Part shown: piece by piece, positions 1 through 10,187 of the stretch | Numbering within the stretch: position 1 is the stretch's first letter | Layout: every line of letters begins with the position of its first letter | NCBI GenBank assembly: GCA_014529385.2 | Contig: CM043959.1 | Coordinates: forward strand, 93,816,529-93,880,528 | Length of the DNA stretch: 64,000 nucleotides | Origin: Adiantum capillus-veneris | Lineage: Eukaryota > Streptophyta > Polypodiopsida > Polypodiales > Pteridaceae | Direction: 5' to 3' | Position numbers and translations under genes: made by a program | The notes under the pieces: model-generated | Database searches by the model: none | What the model was told of the DNA's origin: nothing | Seen by the model: the letters and a program-made list of their open reading frames with translations, nothing else

Positions 1-109
1 GTCAGACTCTCCCTATGCTTAACCACATGGTGTGCTTGAATGCTATTGGTTGGGCTAAAGAGGATTCTAATGAGCTTCTAGCTCCACCCAACAAATATCT
101 AGATATTTT

Positions 110-156
<47 letters not shown>

Positions 157-1017
157 AGGGGTAAGGAGGACACTTGTCCAAAGACTACCCATGTACTTGA
201 ATGCATGTTGCATGTGATTGGCTAGGGGGGAGAGAGGTCCAATGAGCTTCAAACATGCTACAACTCACCCCATGCAAGCAAGGGGGGTGCTTGGGGGATA
301 TACACCACACACACACTCATTTTGTGGATTCATTCTCACTTGGTGAAAGTTGAGGAGCTCCACCTCCTTCTCCAAGCTTGTGAGAAGTGAGATCATACAC
401 CAACACTCTTGGCTATGGATTGCAAATCCAACCAAGAGCCATGCTTCAATGCTTAAGCTTGCCATCTTCTCCATCTTCATTACTATGCTATTATGTATGC
501 TAGCAAGAAGAGTGATGATAAGTGAAGAACTATTTCTTTCTCCTATGGAATGTTTCTTCTTCCTCTTCCCCATCCTCATTCCCCGCTAGCTCTCTCCACC
601 TTCGAAGGTGTTTGAGGCCTTGGGACTTAGGCTTGGGATAGTTAATGCTTTCTATAAAGTTTATGTTATGCTTGTGATGCATGTAACTTTCCATCTTCAT
701 TGCATCACCTAGGTCACAAGGAACACAAAGATTGTATTGTACCAAGTCTCTCTTGATGGGAGAAACTATAATACAAATGCCTATTGGAGGGGAGACCGCC
801 GGCTCCGTATGAATCCAGTCCTCAACTATTGTCATGTTCTCTAAACTCTCTCTCTCTCTTGCAAAAGTATTATCATGCCAAGTTAACTAAGTACCATGTT
901 TATGTTGCTACCATCAATTAAGTTCACCCGCTATGCTCACAAAGTAATCTCGCAAAAGTGCTTCATCTAATTTCCTAATTCTGCTACTCTCAAAGTTCAT
1001 AGGCCATTCCCATTACA
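1..1017 (+). mobile_element. Family A LTR, 3' part, forward
   Basis: This is the downstream part of a Ty3/gypsy LTR in forward orientation, cut at its left by the window edge. It matches, in reverse complement, the LTRs at 2890-4276, 10188-11775 and 15072-20273. It ends in CATTCCCATTACA, the family terminus, and is followed by TTGGTA, the first bases of the family primer site, before the sequence jumps to another LTR piece. It carries a 42-bp CT run (114-155) and a short CA run (about 301-313). Open frames inside are LTR sequence, not genes. Confidence 0.85.
114..155. repeat. (CT)n microsatellite
   Basis: This is an uninterrupted CT run of about 42 bp. It sits where the other family A LTR copies have only a short AGAGAG stretch next to CTTGAAAATATCTAGATATTT, so it expanded within this copy. 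Confidence 0.95.
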
Positions 1018-1187
1018 TTGGTACCCCTATTGAGATGCAACCATCTCTCCTTTTAGTCCCTTGTTGAGATAGATCTAGAAGCACATATCTCTATTCTAAC
1101 TCTTGTTCCCGTTTATTCTCCCACATTAAATGATCAACTTAATATAAGAAAATCATTTGGTAAAGTTAGATATTATATTTTATGACA
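1018..1187 (-). mobile_element. Family A LTR fragment, reverse, joined head-on to previous LTR
   Basis: From about 1021 the sequence matches the outer end of a minus-strand family A LTR (ACCCCTATTGAGATGCAACC onward) and ends at TTTATGACA, the complement of the LTR start TGTCATAAAA. It therefore faces the LTR ending at 1017. The join falls on short shared sequence (TTGG.ACCCCTATTG). Confidence 0.75.
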
Positions 1188-1696
1188 TTACCTCTCTCTT
1201 GAAATCATAGTCGTCCTCGACTATGAGGTAAAAGAGATAAAGCCATAGTCATTAGTCAATTTGTCTTAGCGGGTAGAGGATCCCTTTTTATCGTACGACA
1301 TCATTCCAAGATGAATGACTAATCCATTTGGTGCTTGGGAGACATAGTTTCCGCAAGCATGTCTGCTCTTTACTTCATACCATACTTCCAAAGTAGAGTG
1401 ACAAGTTCTACTTGGTGTTTGGGAGACGTCGTCACCACACCATGATTCTACACATGCATACTGTTTAGATTTGTTTCACAATAAAAAGAGAACTAGTCTT
1501 ATAAGACAAAAATATTTTTCATTTAAAATGCATTTTCCTATGCTTACTCTAGTGCAACATTGTAAGCATTGACAAGGTTCATATTATACTTAAGCTAGGT
1601 TCCTTACATCCATTTAGAATCTTTAAAAGGATAATTCTTTAACTTAATAAGATATCTTCAGATAATCTTACCGTTTTTTAATACCTTGTCTTCATG
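1188..1696 (-). other. Polypurine tract and 3' noncoding part of family A
   Basis: On the minus strand this segment ends in AAGAGAGAGGTAA directly before the LTR start, a typical polypurine tract for plus-strand DNA priming. The remaining 500 bp is noncoding. It includes two similar stretches around GGTGCTTGGGAGACATAG and GGTGTTTGGGAGACGTCG. A second copy of the first part follows the LTR at 4277. Confidence 0.7.
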
Positions 1697-2062
1697 TCAT
1701 AGGGTGGACTTAGATTGAAGTACTTCTTCTTGATCTTCGATTTTTGGAGGGTCTGCAACTATTGCTTCTTTTGATGGTGCTACTTTATAAGGCTTACGTA
1801 GGCTCTCATGGAAAGCATTGTGTATGATCCAATGGTTGGGCAACTTCAATTGATAAGCCATCTCATTGATTGGCTTAAGAATTTAAAAAGGACCATAGTG
1901 TCTTTTTTCTAGTTTAGCATAATACTCTTCGTGGCCCGAAGGGTTCTTGCCCGTAGTATGCCTTAGATGAGCCTTGAGAAACTTTAGCAAGATCCAATCA
2001 TTTTTCATAAAGGCTAAGGCTCTTCTATGCTTATTAGCAATATCCCATTTTGCCTTTGCTTT
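1697..2062 (-). pseudogene. Ty3/gypsy integrase C-terminal (GPY/F) module
   Basis: Read on the minus strand this is the end of a Ty3/gypsy integrase. KHRRALAF is followed by a basic linker, then KRHYGPF, then ILKPINEMAYQLKLPNHW and FHESLRKPYK, which is the GPY/F module that helps integrase bind DNA and select targets. The frame is continuous except for one TAA directly after GPF, where the family normally has lysine. It ends naturally at TGA (1697-1699), about 510 bp before the polypurine tract. It is the only integrase sequence found in the family A copies here; the catalytic core is absent. Confidence 0.8.
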
Positions 2063-2164
2063 GAGGACGACTATAATTTCAAGAGAGAGGTAATGTCATA
2101 AAATATAATAATTAACTATACCAAATGATTTTCTTATATTAAACTAACCATTTAATGTGGGAGC
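2063..2164 (+). mobile_element. Forward polypurine tract plus first 70 bp of family A LTR
   Basis: The plus strand shows GAGGACGACTATAATTTC, then AAGAGAGAGGTAA (2081-2093), then TGTCATAAAATATAAT (from 2094), so the tract and LTR start are forward here. Minus-strand integrase lies on the left and minus-strand gag on the right. The fragment is an inverted splinter, evidence of rearrangement rather than simple nesting. Confidence 0.75.
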
Positions 2165-2475
2165 CACATCTTCGAAGGAACTTAGGAATTCATTAATTTC
2201 TTGTTCTTTGGATTCCTCCTCTGTATGGGAGAGATTCTTCTTTTGGGGTTCTCATCAAGAGGCCACCTAAGCTCTCTTTCCTCTTGGAGAGGAAAGGAAA
2301 TCCCATAAGCACGAAGTTGCTGAGTAACTTCGGCTTGCAAAGCAGGGTTTCCCATCGCTTGTTGCAACCTAGTAACAAGATAATTAACAAACATGGGGGC
2401 ATCATCATTAGCACCTTTATGTGCAAAATCAAAGTTATCAATGTTCATTCTACTCTCTTGGTTATTGTCAGCCAT
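2165..2475 (-). pseudogene. Family A gag N-terminus
   Basis: This is the amino end of the family A gag polyprotein. The start chosen is ATG at 2475, giving MADNNQESRMNIDNFDF; the copies at 14658 (minus) and 46106 (plus) begin with matching residues. An ATG 42 bp upstream has no counterpart in those copies. The reading frame carries a short helical segment (VNYLVTRLQQAMGNPALQ) and stops at 2182, so the capsid, zinc knuckle and all of pol are missing. The breakpoint with the forward LTR splinter is at about 2164. Confidence 0.75.
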
Positions 2476-2889
2476 GTTAATTAAACTTATGTGTTTACAT
2501 AGTGTATGCTTTGGCAATTAGAAACCTTAGTTGCTACTCCTCTTAGCCTTTGAAAATAGACACTTAAGTATCTACACCCACGGCTCGAATTGGTTAATTA
2601 TAGAGAGTAGTGGAGTGAGTCTAGCATATCACAGTTGTCGAGGGGTAGCTCCTTTCGGACTTCTTATGGCTCAATAATGGTAAAGCCGTAGGCAAGTCTA
2701 AAAAGACTCCATTATTAAGACCAAAGCTCCCGAGGTGTGCACCATATCCCACATAGTGGGCTCAACAAAACTAATAATAGATCCCACTCCCACTTTCCCT
2801 AATATAATTTAAAAAATCAACCATTAATAGGCTACTTAAGGACCTCTCTTCTTAAAAAAGAAAAGAGAAACCAAATGCTTTGATACCAA
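2476..2889 (-). other. Family A 5' leader with conserved hairpins
   Basis: This is the untranslated leader between primer site and gag. It is repeated at 9778-10187 and 14659-15071. All three contain an inverted repeat AATAATGG (2673-2680) / CCATTATT (2709-2716) and the 13-bp hairpin CCCAC-ATA-GTGGG (2748-2760). In LTR elements this region normally carries packaging and dimerisation signals; that role is inferred from position only. Confidence 0.6.
2871..2888 (-). promoter_or_regulatory. Primer binding site (tRNA-iMet type)
   Basis: The minus strand reads TGGTATCAAAGCATTTGG starting one base after the LTR end. The first 12 bases closely match the complement of the 3' end of initiator methionine tRNA (TGGTATCAGAGC), the usual primer of plant LTR elements. 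It fixes the element orientation as minus. Confidence 0.8.
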
Positions 2890-4276
2890 TGTAATAGAAA
2901 TGGCCTATGAACTTTGAGTATCAGAATTAGGAAATTAGATGAAGCACTTATGTGAGATTACTTTGTGAGCATAGTGGGTGAACTTAGTTGATGTTAGCAA
3001 CATAAACATGGTACTAAGTTAACTTGGCATGAACAATACTTTTTCAAGAGAAAGAGTTTAGAGAACATGACAATAGTTGAGAATCGGATTCATACGAGGC
3101 CAATCCCCCCTCCAATAGGCATTTTGAATATAGTTTCTCCCATCAAGAGAGACTTGGTACAATACAATCTTTGTGTTCCTTGTGACCTAGGTGATTCAAT
3201 GAAGATGGAAAGCTTCATGCATCACAAACATAACATAAACTTTGTAGAAAGCATTAACTATCCCAAGCCTCAGTCCCAAGGCCTCAAACACCTCGGAAGG
3301 TGGAGAGAGCTAGCAAGGAATGAGGGTAGGGAAGAGGAAGAAGAAACATTCCATAGGAGAAAGAAATAGTTACTCACCTATCATCACTCTTCTTGCTAGC
3401 ATAAATAATACCATAGTAATGAAGATGGAGAAGATGGCAAGCTTAAGCATTGAAGCATGGCTCTTGGTTGGATTTGTAGTCTCTCACTTCTCACAAGCTT
3501 GGAGAACGAGGTGGAGTTCCTCTACTTTCACCAAGTGAGAATCAATCCACAAAATCAGTGTGTGTAAGGTGTATATCCCCCCAGCACCCCCTTTGCTTGC
3601 TTGGGATGACATGGGTAGTCTTTGGACAAGTTTCCTCCTTACCCCTTAGAGAACCTTATCCCCCATGCATAGGAAGCTTCTCAAGCACCTTCCTAATTAA
3701 GTATGACAAGCACTTCAAGTATCTTAGTCATCAAGCATGACAAGGACCTCAAGCACCTTAGTCCTCAAGCACAACAAGCACCTCAAGCACCTTAGTCATC
3801 AAGCACGACAAGAACCTCAAGCACCTTAGTCATCAAGCACGACAAGAACCTCATGCTTAGGTTGGGTTCCCACCTCAAGCTTAGCCCTAGCTTGCCTAAG
3901 GTCAAAGGAATTTTAACACTAACCATTGGAGGTCTTTAATGAAGCTAACCCTAAGGTCTTTTAAGCTCCATTAAATGCACGTTGCTCTTTGATAGACTAC
4001 CTCCTTTTGGACCCCTATTGAGATATAACCATCTCTCCTCTTGGTCCCCTGTTGGGGTAAGTCTAGAAGCACTTATGGCACATTGCTCTTTGATAGACCA
4101 TCTTCTTTTGGGCCCCTATTGAGATGCAACCATCTCTCCTTTTGATCCCGTATTGAGATAGGTCTAGAAGCACATGTCTCTATTCTAACTCTTGTTCCCG
4201 TTTATTCTCACACATTAAATTATCAGTTTAATATGAGAAAATCATTTGGTATAGTTAGATATTATATTTTATGACA
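2890..4276 (-). mobile_element. Family A LTR (internally deleted)
   Basis: The plus strand reads TGTAATAGAAATGG at the left and TATTTTATGACA at the right, the complement of an LTR with TG...CA ends. At 1387 bp it is about 600 bp shorter than the copy at 15072-20273. It lacks the block between CCCCTTAGAGAG and the CTTCTCAAGCACC repeat, and keeps only one copy of the 75-bp repeat. It has about five units of a 34-bp repeat (roughly 3690-3850). Confidence 0.85.
3690..3855. repeat. 34-bp minisatellite inside LTR
   Basis: There are about five imperfect copies of a unit like CATCAAGCACGACAAGAACC followed by TCAAGCACCTTAGT. The same minisatellite recurs in the LTRs near 11500, 19710-19850 and 42610-42720 with different copy numbers. 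Confidence 0.8.
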
Positions 4277-4451
4277 TTACCTCTCTCTTGACATCATAGT
4301 CGTCCTCCACTATGAGGTAAAAGAGATAAAGCCATACTCATTAGTCAATTGGTCTTAGCGGCTAGAGGATCCCTTTTCACCCTACGATATCATTCCAAGA
4401 TGTATGACTAATCCATTTGGTGCTTGGGAGACATAGGTGCCGCAAGCATGT
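4277..4451 (-). other. Family A polypurine tract and 3' noncoding fragment
   Basis: This is a second copy of the sequence at 1188-1370, continuous with the LTR that ends at 4276. It runs to CCGCAAGCATGTCT, where the sequence flips to plus-strand gag. The missing remainder of the element shows that the flip replaced everything upstream of the 3' noncoding region. Confidence 0.6.
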
Positions 4452-5490
4452 CTCCTCGTTACCCCAAAAGGGAAGAGAGGAAACAAAGGAAGAAAAGGGG
4501 AAGAAAGAGGTCACCCTCTTCTCCTTCTTCTTCACCTTCCTCCTCTACCGATGAAAGCTATGGCTATTCTCCTAGAGAATACAAGAGAGGAGGACATCGC
4601 AAATCTTACCCTGCATGGCGAAGGTCACAAAAGCTAAAGAAGTTCAAAGAGGAAGGAAAGAGTATCTCTTTTCTCACCTATGATGGCACCTTTGGTGCTA
4701 CCGACAAAGTATTGGCCTTCATCCAACACTTTGATGCGGCCTTTGAAGACGAGGGCTTCACGTAGTCCTCCAAGCTACGCCATGTAGCTATGCACTTCCA
4801 AAAATAGACTCCTCAATGGTGGGCTAGCCTTTGTGTGGCAACAGTGAAGCCCCAAAGACATAGAAAACTCTACGAGTTTCCATCATGAAGCAATTCCTTG
4901 CAAGCGATGCAAAGGACAAAGTGCTCACTGAATGACAGAGTTTGAGTCTTCTCTCTCATGAGTCTATCCACAAATATGTGGACAAGTTTTGGGATTATAT
5001 CTCAAGGCTATTGTCTTTCAAAAGATAGACTTTGCAGAGCAAAAATTACAATTCTTTGCGGGATTACCAAAGAGATGGCTGAGTATGTCAACTCTCAACG
5101 GCCTGGTTCTATCACCGAAGTAATATACCACACCATGGTTGCTTTGCACAGCAATTTCTAACAGGGGTCTAGATGGAGTGTCAAGCCCGTGGAAAATAAA
5201 GACAAAAGTGATGCCAAGAGGAAAGCCAATGCCCAAAATTCTTACCAAGGCTATTCCAACAACAACAATTGGTCCAAGGAGAAGGGAGTTTACAAAGGTA
5301 AATATAAACTCTCTCCTAACAAGCTACAAGCTTTTTGTAAGGACCAGAAATGTTTTAAGCGTGGGAAGCAAGGCCATGGTTATCATCCTTGCCCCAAGAG
5401 AATTGCCCACAATGAGACTCGTAGAGCCTCTATGTTTGAAGCTCCAAAAGAGGATTCTCATTGCCAAGGATTTCTCCTTTCCTATGCTTG
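4452..5490 (+). pseudogene. Family A gag, plus strand
   Basis: This is gag from the serine-rich region onward: KREERKQRKK, the serine run SPSSSPSSSTDES, GGHRKSYP, then capsid-like SFLTYDGTFGATDKVLAF and FEDEGFT, then stops. A further block from about 5060 matches the copies at 8300-8816 and 13082-13606. The zinc knuckle reads CFKRGKQGHGYHPC, so the second cysteine of the C-x2-C-x4-H-x4-C motif is arginine. Stops after FEDEGFT and near MHFQK, plus frame changes, show it is dead. It is inverted relative to the modules on both sides. Confidence 0.8.
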
Positions 5491-5962
5491 GGGAAAGATG
5501 GAAGAGCATGATGCCTTTATTTTGTTTGACCCTGGTTCAACTCACAACTTCATATCCACGGAGTTGACCACTAAGCCAAGCTAACAAGCCCACGAGATGG
5601 GAGATGCATTGAAAGACAATGGAGCTATCAAGGGACAAGACATCTCTATTACTTCCTTAATTGAAAAATTAAGGCTTCATGTCCAAAGCTATGTGGACAA
5701 AAAGGATTTATTCACCTCCCCTCTCAAACATGAGAATGTTATCATTGGGGCAATATGGTTTAACCGCATGGCTTCCAACACCCTAAAAGGAGACTCTACT
5801 TCACCTATAGGGAAGAGAGCATGTATACAGATGCTAATGAGTTGGGGAACACCATATCCCTACAATATATGGAATCAAGAGGAATTAGAGTTGTCTAACT
5901 TCCTAAATGGATTCCAAGATTTTTTCGTTGATGACATCCCTAGTGAGCTACCTCTAAAATGA
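5491..5962 (+). pseudogene. Family A retropepsin, plus strand
   Basis: This is an aspartic protease domain following gag. The active-site loop reads FDPGSTHNFIS; family members typically have D-S/T-G-A/S there, and proline occupies the second position in every copy in this window. A stop follows TTKPS. The second half continues in another frame through LRLHVQSYVDKKDLF to ENVIIGAIWFNRM, which corresponds to the hydrophobic G-x-x-W strand near the end of retropepsins. No intact protease can be made. Confidence 0.7.
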
Positions 5963-6120
5963 GGGATGATGACCATGCAATTGAGCTCCTACCAAGAAGC
6001 TCACCACCTAACAAGTCTCCTTATCAAGTTTCACAAGCTCAACAAGAGGATATCATGAGGCAAGTGCATGAATTGGTGAGAAAAGGGATGGTGAGGTCTA
6101 GCTCCTCTCCATTTTGTTGA
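5959..6120 (+). pseudogene. Reverse transcriptase N-terminus, plus strand
   Basis: This piece starts MRDDDHAIELLPRSSPPNK and runs through QVHELVRKGMVRSSSSPF, the conserved entry into the Ty3/gypsy RT fingers, then hits TGA. The matching minus-strand copies at 7922 and 12780 continue with CSPL..VQKK. Here the element is cut at that point and followed by unrelated filler. Confidence 0.75.
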
Positions 6121-6232
6121 CCATTGCTGAGTCTGCTCTACTGACCAAGACTTTAAGTACGTAATTACATCCTTTGCAATAGGGAAGAAAAAAGAACCAT
6201 TCACCTTGAAGGATGGTTATCTTCCAAATGGC
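6121..6232. other. Unassigned filler at an inverted junction
   Basis: These 110 bp lie between plus-strand RT and minus-strand RT and match no other part of family A that I can see. It may be filler DNA from break repair or a remnant of another element. Confidence 0.4.
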
Positions 6233-6775
6233 AATAAGCTTCTCAAAAGCTTCTTGCACATTTGCAATCCATGAATACTTAACGTTCTTTTTTTTTCTGT
6301 TAAGTTATGTAATGGCCCTGCTATTAGCAAGATTTTTTTCTATGAAGCATCTATAGTATGCACACATACCTATGAATCTTCGTACCTTCTCTAGATTCCT
6401 TCGATTAGGCCATCCTTTTATTATCTCTAACTTTGTTGGATCCATACGGATGCCATATTTAGAGATAATGTGACCTAAATATTGAATCTCTTGTAGGAAA
6501 AATTCACTTTTCTTTTGATTAATGAAAAGCTTATTCTCTCTCACAACTTGAAAGATTACCTGGAGGTGTCCCTTGTACTCCTCAAGAGAACTTGAATGGC
6601 CTGAAGATTTTTGTCCATCACGAGTTTGAATGTGTCTGGAGAATTTGTCATGCCAAAACTTGTAAATTATCAAATAGATCTTCTACCCACAACACGGGAA
6701 ATCTATTTTTGATAGTGATCTTATTTAGTGCTCTCAACACACATGTGATATGTGTCATCTTTCTTTTGCCATAAA
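6233..6775 (-). pseudogene. Reverse transcriptase palm/thumb fragment, minus strand
   Basis: The minus strand reads HLQVIFQVVRENKLFINQKK, EFFLQEIQYLGHIISK and a thumb-like FIGMCAYYR, all characteristic of the Ty3/gypsy RT thumb side. The fingers piece upstream is reduced. As in the copies at 7176-7922 and 12111-12780, the segment with the catalytic YxDD box is missing. It is joined near 6775 to the RNase H end of the next copy. Confidence 0.75.
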
Positions 6776-6824
6776 AGATAGATCATTGTGAGTTGCAATA
6801 GACACCACATTTACCCTTGGTCAT

Positions 6825-7175
6825 TGTGAAAGTGCATTGACCACTTGATCGTGCTTGCCAACAAGGTGAGCAATATGAAATTTAAATTGCAAAAGAAAAT
6901 TTTCCCACCTCATTTGTTTATTGGAGAGCTTGGTTTGTGTCATGAAGTTCTCGAGGCTTTGTGATCCATTCATAGGATGAATGGAGTCCCCAAGAGATAG
7001 TGTTTCCACGTGTTTAGGGCATATAGAATAGCTAGTATCTTTTTTTCATATTTGCCCAATACTCACTTATCGAAGTCGAGTCTTTGACTCTCATATGCTA
7101 TGGCATGCCCTTCTTGAAGCAAAATAGGTTGAAGGCAATCACCACAAGCATCACATTGGACCTCAAATGGATTTG
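6825..7175 (-). pseudogene. RNase H domain fragment, minus strand
   Basis: This follows the RT thumb on the minus strand. Recognisable pieces are TQTKLSNKQMRW and FKFHIAHLVGKHDQVVNALSQ, the conserved end of Ty3/gypsy RNase H and its connection to integrase. Earlier motifs appear in shifted frames. It ends at the junction near 6825, so no integrase follows. Confidence 0.75.
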
Positions 7176-7922
7176 AGAGATCTAGTAGTGTGAGCACACA
7201 TTGAGAGATAAGCTTCTTCAAAAGCTTCTTGCACTTTTATAGTCCATGAATACTTAACGTTATTTTTTGTTAAGTCATGTAATGGGCTTGTTGTTAGCGA
7301 GATTTTTTTTTTAATGAAGCGTCTATAGTATACACACATACCTATGAAGCTTCGTACCTCCTGTAGATTCCTTGGATTAGGCCATCCTTTTATTATCTCT
7401 AATTTTGTTGCATCCATATGGGTGACATCTTTAGAGATAATGTGACCTAAATATTGAATCTCTTGTAGGAAAAATTCTCTTTTCTTTTGATTAATGGAAA
7501 GCTTATTCTTTCTCACAACTTGAAAGATAACCTGGAGGTGTCGCTTGTAGTCCTCAAGAGAATTTGAATGGCCTAAAGACTTTTGCCCATCAAGAGTTTG
7601 AATGCGTCTGGAGCATGTGTCAGGCCAAAACTTGTAACTTATCAAATAGATATTTTACCCGCATTACGAGAAATCTATTGTTGATAGTGATCTTACTTAG
7701 TGCTCTATAGTCGACACACATGTGATATGTGTTGTATTTCTTTTGCACTAAAAGTAATGGTGAACAAAATGGAGAGGAGCTAGACCTCACCATCCCTTTT
7801 TCCACCAATTCATGCACTTGCCTCATGATCTCCTCTCGTTGAGCTTGTGAAACTCGATAAGGAGGCTTGTTAGGCAGTGAGCTTCCTGGTAGGAGCTCAA
7901 TTGCATGGTCATCATCCCTCAT
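7176..7922 (-). pseudogene. Reverse transcriptase with internal deletions, minus strand
   Basis: The domain begins MRDDDHAIELLPGSSLPNKP, continues through VHELVEKGMVRSSSSPFCSP and CVDYRALSKI, then breaks. A short piece FGLTHAPDAFKLLM follows in another frame, then HLQVIFQVVRKNKLSIN, EIQYLGHIISK and SFIGMCVYYRRF. Two stretches normally present are absent: the one between the fingers and FGLT that holds the first catalytic aspartate, and the one with the YxDD box. The protein could not polymerise DNA even without its stops. Confidence 0.85.
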
Positions 7923-8395
7923 TTTAGAGGTAGCTCACTAGGGATGTCATCAATGCAAACATCTTGGGACCCATTTAGGAAATTAGACAAGTCTAATTCC
8001 TCTTGATTCCCTTTATTGCAAGAATATGGTGTTCCCCGACTCATTAGCATCTATGTACATGCTCTTTTTTCGGTAGGTAAAGTAGATTCTCCTTTCAAGG
8101 AAATTCATGTTGGAAGCCATGTGGTTAAACCATGGTGCCCCAACGATAACATTCTCATGTTTGAGAGGGGAGATGAAGAATTCCTTTTTGTCCACATAGC
8201 TTTGGACATGAAGCCTTAATTTTCCAATTAAGGACGTAACTGAGACGTCTTGTCCCTTGATAGCTCCATTGGTTTTCAATGCATCTCCCATCTCGTGGGC
8301 TTGTTAGCTTGGCTTGGTGGTAAAATCCGTGGATATGAAGTTGTGCGTTGAACCAGGGTCAAACAAAATAAAGGCATCATGCTCTTGCATCTTTC
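7923..8395 (-). pseudogene. Retropepsin, minus strand
   Basis: This is the protease of the copy at 6825-10187. It has the active-site loop FDPGSTHNFIS and then, after a stop, LRLHVQSYVDKKEFF and ENVIVGAPWFNHM. It lies between gag (upstream) and RT (downstream), the standard Ty3/gypsy order. Confidence 0.75.
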
Positions 8396-9777
8396 CCCAA
8401 GTATAGGAAAGGAGAAATCCTTGGCAATGAGCATCCTCTTTTGGAGCTTCAAACATAGAGGCTCTATGAGTCTCATTGCGGGAAATTCTCTTGGGGCAAG
8501 GATGATAACCATGTCCTTGCTCCCCACACTTAAAACATTTGTAGTCTTGACGAAAAGCTTCTAGCTCTTTAGGAGAGAGTTTATATTTATCTTTGTAAAC
8601 TCCCTTCTCCTTGGACCGATTGTTATTGTTGTTGGAATAGCCTTGATAAGAATTTTGGGCATTGGTTTCCCCCTTGGCATCACTCTTCTCTTTATTTTCC
8701 ATGGGCTTGACATTCCATCTAGCCCCTTGTTGGAAATTGATGTGCGAAGCAACCATGGCGTGGTGGATTACTTTGGTGATAGAACCAAGCCGTTGAGAGT
8801 TGACATACTCGGCCATCTGTTTGGGTAATCCACACAGAGTTGTTGCTTTTGCTCAGCAAAGTCTATCTTTTGAAAGATAGTAGCCTTGAGATGTAAATCC
8901 CAAAACTTGTCCACATATTTATGGATAGACTCATAAAAGAGAAGCTTTAAACTTCACCATTTGGTAAGCACTTTGTCCTTTGCATCACTTGCAAGGAATT
9001 TCTTCATGATGGAAAATCGTAGAGTTTTCCATGTCTTTGCGGCTTCGCCCTTGCCACGAAGGCTAGCCCACCATTGACGAGCCGATTTTTGGAAGTGCAT
9101 AGCTACATGGTGTAGCTTGGAAGACTCCGTGAAGCCCTCGTCTCCAAAGGCCGCATCAAATTGTTGGATGAAGGCCAATAACTTTGCCGGTAGCACCAAA
9201 GATTCCATCATAGGTGAGAAAAGAGATACTCTTTCCTCCCTCTTTGAGCTTCTTTAGCTTTTGTGACCTTCGCCATGTAGGGTAAGATTTGCGATGTCCT
9301 CCCCTCTTATATTCTCTAGGAGAATAGCCATAGCTTTCATCGGTAGAGGAGGAAGGTGAAGAAGAAGGAGAAGAGGGTGATCTCTTTCTTGCCTTTTCTT
9401 CCTTGGTTTCCTCTCTTCCCTTTTGGAGTAATGAGCAGAAGGACTATGGGTTAACCATTTCCTCTTGGGAGGAGTTGGCAATGGTTTAGTACGCCTTCTT
9501 CATGGAGCCACATATTCGGAGGAATTTAGGAGAGAGTCTTCTTTTGGGGTTCTCATCAAGAGGCCTCCTAAACTCTCTCTCCTCTTGGAGAGGAAAGGAA
9601 ATCCCATAAGCACGAAGTTGCTAAGTAACTTCGGCTTGCAAAGCAGGGTTGCCCATAGCTTATTGAAACCTAGTAACAAGATAATTAAAAAAACATGGGG
9701 GCATCATCATTGGCACCTTTATGTGAAAACTCAAAGTTATCAATGTTCATTCAACTCTCTTGGTTATTGTCAGTCAT
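8396..9777 (-). pseudogene. gag, minus strand, with intact zinc knuckle motif
   Basis: The start is ATG at 9777, homologous to the starts at 2475 and 14658, but a TGA appears after the first eight codons. Then come a KREERKPRKK basic block, a serine-rich stretch, the capsid-like region (LLAFIQQFDAAFGDEGFTES, QWWASLRGKGEA), and CFKCGEQGHGYHPC, a perfect C-x2-C-x4-H-x4-C nucleic-acid-binding knuckle. Several stops and frame changes separate the pieces. This copy best shows the domain order of family A gag. Confidence 0.8.
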
Positions 9778-10187
9778 GTTAATTAAACTTGTGTGTTTAC
9801 TTAGTATATGCTTTGGCAATTAGAAACCTTAGTTGCTACTCCTCTTAGCTTTTGAAAATAGGCACTTAAGTATCTACACCCACGGCTCGAATTGCTTAAT
9901 TATAGAGAGTAGTGGAGTGAGTCTAGCAGAAGTTGCCGGGGGGTAGCTCCTTTTGGACTTGTTATGGCTCAATAATGGTAAAGCCGTAGGCAAGTCAAAA
10001 AAGACTCCATTATTAAGACCAAAGCTCCCGAGGTGTGCACCATATCCCACATAGTGGGCTCAACAAAACCAATAATAGATCCCAGTCCCACCTACCCTAA
10101 TATAATTAATTAAAACAACCATTAATAGGCTACTTAAGGACCTCTCTTCTTAAGAAAGAAAAGAGAAACCAAATGCTTTGATACCAA
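9778..10187 (-). other. Family A 5' leader, second copy
   Basis: This leader is homologous to 2476-2889. It contains the same AATAATGG/CCATTATT inverted repeat (about 9972-10016) and CCCACATAGTGGG hairpin (about 10046-10058). The primer site is at its right end. Confidence 0.6.
10169..10186 (-). promoter_or_regulatory. Primer binding site
   Basis: TGGTATCAAAGCATTTGG lies on the minus strand one base from the LTR end and is identical to the site at 2871-2888. Confidence 0.8.
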
